Assembly: GCF_041260155.1 (NCBI RefSeq)
Contig: NC_091929.1
Span: 44,870,244 to 44,934,243, forward strand
DNA length: 64,000 nucleotides
Source of the DNA: Ptychodera flava
Lineage: Eukaryota; Hemichordata; Enteropneusta; Ptychoderidae
Direction of reading: 5' to 3'
Shown: one piece after another, positions 58,606 through 64,000 of the stretch
How positions within the stretch are numbered: position 1 is the first letter of the stretch
Layout of the letters: every line of letters begins with the position of its first letter
Notes under the pieces: generated by a model
Databases searched by the model: none
The model's input: the letters and a program-made list of their open reading frames with translations, nothing else
What the model was told of the DNA's origin: nothing
Position numbers and translations under genes: made by a program

Positions 58606-59439
58606 TCAGTTTGACCTGACCTGCTGAAGTTTTGCGCGCTTCCCGTCAACGTCGCAAACTGGAACATTGTGTAAAATTGTGACAGTCATTAGCCCAATCA
58701 GAGCGCGGCATCCACATTTAATTTTATCTGATCAATTTATTCAGCTGTCAATCTTTGTACGCAATGATGTTCTCCTCATAATGATCTAAGTAACCGATCA
58801 TAGTTTTAATCCGTATGCCGGCTCACTTTATAAATTGCACCTGTTAAAACCCGATCAAATCTTGACCTTAAAGGCGTTTGATATGATGTTTGACACATTG
58901 TCCAACAGTTCGTTCAGAGATACCACTTGCCCTTGGCAAAACATTTTGGAGATGAACACCTATTTCGCGGTGACTTTTTCCTTTTTCACCATTTCTTGAA
59001 TTTCCTGCGGCTGAACGCACCAACTTAAATTCATTGCCTGAAGTGCACGCGCACTCTACCAACCAAAGAACAGTTTTTTCTTGTCTGCCAGTATGTTACG
59101 GACTGGCCAGTTTGTTCAGCCTCGCGCACTCTGTACGTACGTGTGTAGTACACACACTCCAGAGCTTGCAGAAGCCGTCTGAGATAGCTTTCTACATTTG
59201 CACTATAAATCGGAAGAAAAAATGTCGATATTTCACTAAAACGGTCACTACTCTGACAATTTGGAAAAGCAGCTATTGTTGGCGTGTAGCGTGCGCCGCT
59301 ATGCGGGTCATCAAAAGGCGGGGTTGACCTTTTGATGACATGCAAAGCCACGCACCCTATCCCGCCAACAGATAGCTGCACAGCTAGACAATTTGATGTC
59401 CCAGTGAAGAATGTAAGATGTATAATATTAAATAAGATT

Positions 59440-60135
59440 ATCACGAAAATACCGAAAAGGATGCACTATGACATCGGCGCCGTGCATCACCCTCCGCTTC
59501 GCGTCGAGCGATACGCTACGCCCACAGGCGACCCAAGTATTACTGAGTTTTTCACACTGTTTTCTCTATCATTTTCTCTTCTTTCTTCATTCTCTGAATG
59601 ATCGGAATAAATAAAATAAATGGTTTATATAACCTAACCTAACATAACCTGTGACTCTTTATTTATTTTACACTCCATTACAAGGACGTATATCTCTCAT
59701 ACACACATGCTGTAATTAATTAGTCAACACAACTAATTATGCTAATCCGTGGACTTATCAGGGATTTTACCGGTTGGTCAACATCGCGAAAGATAGGAAT
59801 GGTTTTTCATTAACATCACTATCTTTCCGATGTTGACCAACCTCTGATAAGTCCACGGATTAGCATAATTAGTTGTGTTGACTAATTAATTACAGCATGT
59901 GTGTATGAGAGATATACGTCCTTGTAATGGAGTGTAAAATAATAAGAGTCACAGGTTAGGTTAGGTTAGGTTAGGTTATATAAACCATTTATTTTATTTA
60001 TTCCGATCATTCAGAGCATGAAGAAAGAAGAGAAAATGATAGAGAAAACTGTGTGAAAAACTCAGTAATACTTGGGTCGCCTGTGCTACGCCTATGTCCT
60101 CGTGCATCCTTTGCGGTATTTTCGTAATAACCTCA
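59440..60135. repeat. Inner palindrome with TTAGG-like runs
   Basis: The arms 59440-59790 and 59812-60135 pair over about 320 bp, including CATTACAAGGACGTATATCT and CTAATCCGTGGACTTATCAG. The loop is only a few tens of bases. Short CCTAA/GGTTA runs sit symmetrically at 59630-59650 and 59956-59978. Confidence 0.85.
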
Positions 60136-60232
60136 TATTAGTAAAGTCACGCGCCCAAAGGGCGCGCCGAAAAATGAAACTAATGATGAAATCCATGGCT
60201 AGCTAGATGCATTTTAGGCAAGTATTAGCCTT

Positions 60233-60315
60233 AGCCCTGCGTACAGGTCTGTGTGTTCCCGGCGTGATACGGCCTCCACCACACGCCGGGAACACACAGA
60301 CCTGTACGCAGGGCT
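60233..60315. repeat. GC-rich hairpin H3, 34-bp perfect stem
   Basis: The arms 60233-60266 and 60282-60315 are exact complements (AGCCCTGCGTACAGGTCTGT, then GTGTTCCCGGCGTG). The 15-nt loop is ATACGGCCTCCACCA. Stem base GTGTGTTNCCGGCGT and loop ACGGCCTCC are shared with hairpin H1 at 29.0 kb. Confidence 0.9.
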
Positions 60316-62129
60316 AGTATGAGCCCGTGTCGAAATTTAAAAACACTGTCCCCCTAATTGGGCATTACAAAATAGGTGACCCCATCACCAAAGTGGAAAA
60401 CAGGGTGACCCCCATGAATCCACCGGCCTCGAGGCCGAAGAAACTGACCAGTCCCTCATTCCCGCTAATTTTTAAAAGAATCTTGTGCTAATTATCGTAA
60501 GCCCCGCCTTTAAGATCAAGATTTGGATCGGGTTGGAACGGGTGCAATTTATAAATTGAGCCTGATTAAAACTATGATATGAGGAGAACATCATTGTGTA
60601 CAAATATTGACAGCTGAATAAATTGATCAGATGAAATTAAATGTGGATGCCGCGCTCTGATTGGGCTGATGACTGTCACAATTTTACACAAGCAATGTGG
60701 GGGGGGGGGGTCATTAAATTTTTGTCATCTTGAAAGGGGGGTCATCAATTTTTTGGTACAATGGGTAGGGGGGTTTCACTTATTTTGACTGATGCGCAGG
60801 AAGAATTTGCCGGCCCACCCCCGGCCATAATAAGTGAACGCTCCCTAATCTTATTATTCTACATATTACATTCTTCACTGGGACATCAAATTGTGTAGCT
60901 GTGCAGCTATCTGTTGATGTTGGCGGGTAGGGTGCGTGGCTATGCAGGTCATCAAAAGGTCATCAAAGGTCAACCCCACCTTTTGATGACCCGCATTGCG
61001 GCGCACGCTACCCCCCGCCAACAATAGCTGCGTTTCCACAGCTACAAATTGTCAGAGTAGTGACCTCTTTAGTGCAATGTCAACATTTTTCTTTCCGATT
61101 TATAGTGCAAATGTCGAACGCTATCTCAGGCGGCTTCTGCAAACTCTGGAGTGTGTGTACTAGTACTACACACGTACGTACAGAGCGCGCGAGCCTGAAC
61201 AAACTGGCCAATCCCTAACATCGTCTCACATACTGGAAGACAAGAAAAAAAGCTGTTCTTTGGTTGGTAGAGTGCGGGTGCGCGTTCAGCCGCAGGAAAT
61301 TCAAGAAATGGGTGATAAAGGAAGAAGTCACCGCGAAGTAGGTGTTCATCTCCAAAATGTTTTGCCTAGGGCAAGTGGTATCTCTGAACGAACTGTTAGA
61401 CGATGATGTCTCAAACATGATATTAAACGCCTTCAAGGTCAAGATTTGGATCAGGTTGTAACGGGTGCAATTTATAAATTGAGCCGGATTAAAACTATTA
61501 TCACATGAGGAGAACATCATTGTGTACAAATATTGACAGCTGAATAAATTGATCAGATGAAATTAAATGTGGATGCCGCGCTCTGATTGGGCTGATGACT
61601 GTCACAATTTTACACAATGTTCCAGTTTGCGACGTTGACGGGAAGCGCGCAAAACTTCAGCAGGTCAGGTCAAACTGGTTATATCGGACTTTCCTTTCCG
61701 GCGGCCGCAACACTTTTGTTCCTTGTATGTTCGTTACTCGATCCATTGAACGAGTTACCCGCGCAAATAATTGTCACAATTTTATGCATTCCTAGGCCAA
61801 AGATAGATACTATCAGCTGCCAAGCCCCAAATGAAATGGGAAAATCGGACATTTGGTATATTGGAAATTGAAAACACGGAAATACGAATTGTGGGAAATA
61901 GAGTTTGTCAGAGAGAAATTTGAATGGCCGTAAAGTGCCATCCTCACAGCAGTATACACCTGTTTCCTATATTTCAATCTCAGCCCAAAGATTTTAAATT
62001 TAGAAATAGGCCTAAAAGTTAATAATCAAGATGATAAAACCATTTGAAAATTGAAAATTAGCTCCATTTCGATTTTCTTTTTTGAAAATGCAAATTGGTT
62101 TATTGGTTGGCCGAATTGTGCCACGGATT

Positions 62130-62320
62130 GTAATTTAAGTTTATAAATGCTGTACACAACACATTGAAAATTTGCATTGATTATAAATTTAGCAAATGTG
62201 ACCCTCTCCAGACTAAGTTTGCTGAATGTGACCCTCCTCAATGGCAGGTTTAAAAATGACCCTCCCCAATTTCCCAAGCCTGATGCGTTCCATAATGACT
62301 GAACCTCCCTTACGAAGGAG
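62130..62320 (-). repeat. GGGAGC-type repeat fragment beside the palindrome
   Basis: Three GTGACCCTCC/ATGACCCTCC-type motifs and the end AGGGAGGTTCAGTCATTATG (minus strand) relate it to the GGGAGC-ended element at 9928-10416 and to the piece at 60690-60850. Confidence 0.55.
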
Positions 62321-64000
62321 TGAGGGGCGACTAGTTACTGCTTTGGCAAAATTGCAAACGGCGAAGAATTAAAACTACATGTACTTTAGTATACGCCCTT
62401 GCGGCCGCGCCTCAATTAAAGGTATACTGTCACCTGTTCCAATTTTGCCACAGTTACCATGGAAAGAGAAAATCTAGCCAATCACAGATTTTAAGCGGGT
62501 GGCCGCTTTTTAAAAATAGCGCCCTCACATGGGCATTTTGAATACCAAGGAACGCCCCTTTGACCATTTATGGGCATATTTAGATTACAGGTGACTGTAT
62601 ACTTTTATGGCTATGACTTATTTCGAGTGCTTGATGTCTACGATAGCAACTTCTTGACATAATAATTTGTAATGTAAACAATTTCATTCTTCGATGTGTC
62701 TATTCGGTATGCAGTACAACTGTACAGCCTACACATTCTCTGTGCCTGGTACTGCTTATGGATGCTACTTATCTCTGCTGACCTAACTGTCGTGTCAGAC
62801 TCGAAACAGGAACGAGTCAATAATATCATAAGTTTAATTCATCCTGAAAACCACGTCTCAGATTTCTCGACTTTCACTACTAAAGTGTCCTTCTTATATT
62901 TACGGAATTTAGTCGGCATTTTTCGTTAAAACGTCCGGTTTCACTGTAATATTACACCGGCTTACAAAAGTATCCAGCGAATACACATTCGGGAATCCCC
63001 TTATGCCACTGCTCAGATCCAAAGGGTCTCATTATTTTATGTTCCTTTGTTGAAACCTATTATTGCAAGATGCGAGGTATGATGATATTCAAATATGCAG
63101 ATTACATTAATGAGCATTGTTTCGGTATTAAAATTCTATGCTAATGATCCTTAATCAATGTGGAATATTCATGTACCTCGGATCTTGCATTGTATAGTTG
63201 AAACAGCGGATTTACGAAAACAAAGTTGGCGAGACTGAGTAATACAGGGCCCTCACTAAACAGTTGTATGTTTCAACACTATCTTAGGGAGTATGCTTTC
63301 ATTTCCACATCAAGGAAAGCACCCTCAGGTAGGCACAGATTATTGCATTGATGAGGTTGTAGTTCAGTGTTCTTCAGCAGTGCAAAATGTATATGTACTT
63401 CCGACCACCTCAGTGGTTCAGTAAGGGTGAGCATGACGCATTGCAAACGCCGCAAATGACAAATGTACTGCCACAATCAAATACCCCACACCCCTGTACT
63501 CACAATCACCTTAATCCTACTTCGGTTGCTTCACAGATCCCATAACACTCAGGATTGGTTTCGTATCCAAACAACGATCACCTCAATTTGATTCAATTTT
63601 AAATTTATTTCAAACTTAAAAACGTCCATAAGGGAGAGAAAAATAATAAATCCTAAAAAAAATGACATAAAAGCAATAGTAAAAATACAATAAGTGGGCT
63701 TGAGGTTCGTTAAAACGCATGTCACTGGCAACAAATCAAGACATTATTAGTTAATCGATTATCGATTAATCGATTAATCAAGACATTATTAGTTTCCACT
63801 AACATTGTACGCTGTTCTTCTTCTTAAAACCGAGAGACAATTTACTGAATGGTTAAGAAACACCTTAGGGACACCAATGTATCTTAGATAGCCAAATGCA
63901 TTATGGGGACATACAATTCAACTGCGAATAGCGCTGACATTAAGAAGCACAAGAAATACAATGTAATGTTATTACAAAACGTATGAAAAAAAGACGAGAT
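62321..64000. other. Intergenic stretch, no gene recognised
   Basis: AT-rich. The small frames near 62638-62929 and 63279-63476 match nothing. At 63737-63795 the block AATCAAGACATTATTAGTT occurs twice around a run of ATCGATTA palindromes. Confidence 0.45.

Larger units (their letters stand above)
57988..62129. repeat. 4.1-kb inverted repeat (large palindrome)
   Basis: The left arm (57988 to about 59440) and right arm (about 60870 to 62129) are inverse copies, roughly 85-95 percent identical by eye. Both begin AATCCGTGGCACAATTCGGC at the outer ends and share GGAAACAGGTGTATACTGCT and GCGGCCGCCGGAAAGGAAAG. The left arm carries a 170-bp insertion at 58437-58605. Inside lies an inner palindrome (59440-59790 against 59812-60135). 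About 730 bp of spacer (60136-60870) separates inner and outer parts on the right only. Probably a foldback DNA transposon or two head-to-head copies. Confidence 0.85.

Noticed and set aside
59956-59978. (GGTTA)n as a telomere or interstitial telomere site
   Set aside because: Only about five units are present and the mirrored run is degenerate. Simple slippage within the palindrome explains it.

Overview
This is animal nuclear DNA. It is AT-rich and sparse in genes, with GT-AG introns, eukaryotic-type tRNA genes (internal A and B boxes, Pol III T-run terminators), many microsatellites and several transposon classes. Penelope-like retroelements, an R2-superclade LINE with a C-terminal restriction-like endonuclease and abundant short inverted-repeat elements suit a marine invertebrate (hemichordate, echinoderm, amphioxus or mollusc). 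The sequence alone does not settle which.

Three host protein-coding loci can be supported, all on the minus strand. (1) A two-exon ankyrin-repeat gene (exon 1 at 19306-19723, exon 2 at 13844-16464) has matching phase-1 splice sites and predicts 1012 residues with about 25 ankyrin repeats. (2) The 3' exon of an unrecognised basic, probably disordered 291-residue protein lies at 44950-45825. (3) A probable 201-nt internal exon of an unknown gene lies at 51583-51783.

From 23.9 to 42.1 kb lies a cluster of five near-identical tRNA-Cys(GCA) genes plus two tRNA-Cys relics, all on the minus strand and embedded in old tandem segmental duplications. Two duplicated units each carry a large insertion the other lacks: a 3.4-kb long-terminal-inverted-repeat element (27708-31093) and a 4.75-kb composite (34000-38747) that contains a broken Penelope-like element. 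The paralogous units act as natural empty sites and define both insertions.

From 54.3 to 62.3 kb the window is mostly mobile DNA: a 5'-truncated LINE, a second Penelope-like relic with a hammerhead-ribozyme-like core, and a 4.1-kb inverted repeat (57988-62129) with arms of about 1.3-1.4 kb, an inner palindrome, and a 34-bp perfect hairpin in its spacer. That hairpin shares stem and loop sequence with a hairpin inside the 27.7-31.1 kb element, and a third, similar hairpin also lies there. At least eleven copies of a 360-bp MITE with TTAA-type ends are scattered through the window. The remaining intergenic DNA shows nothing else I can name.
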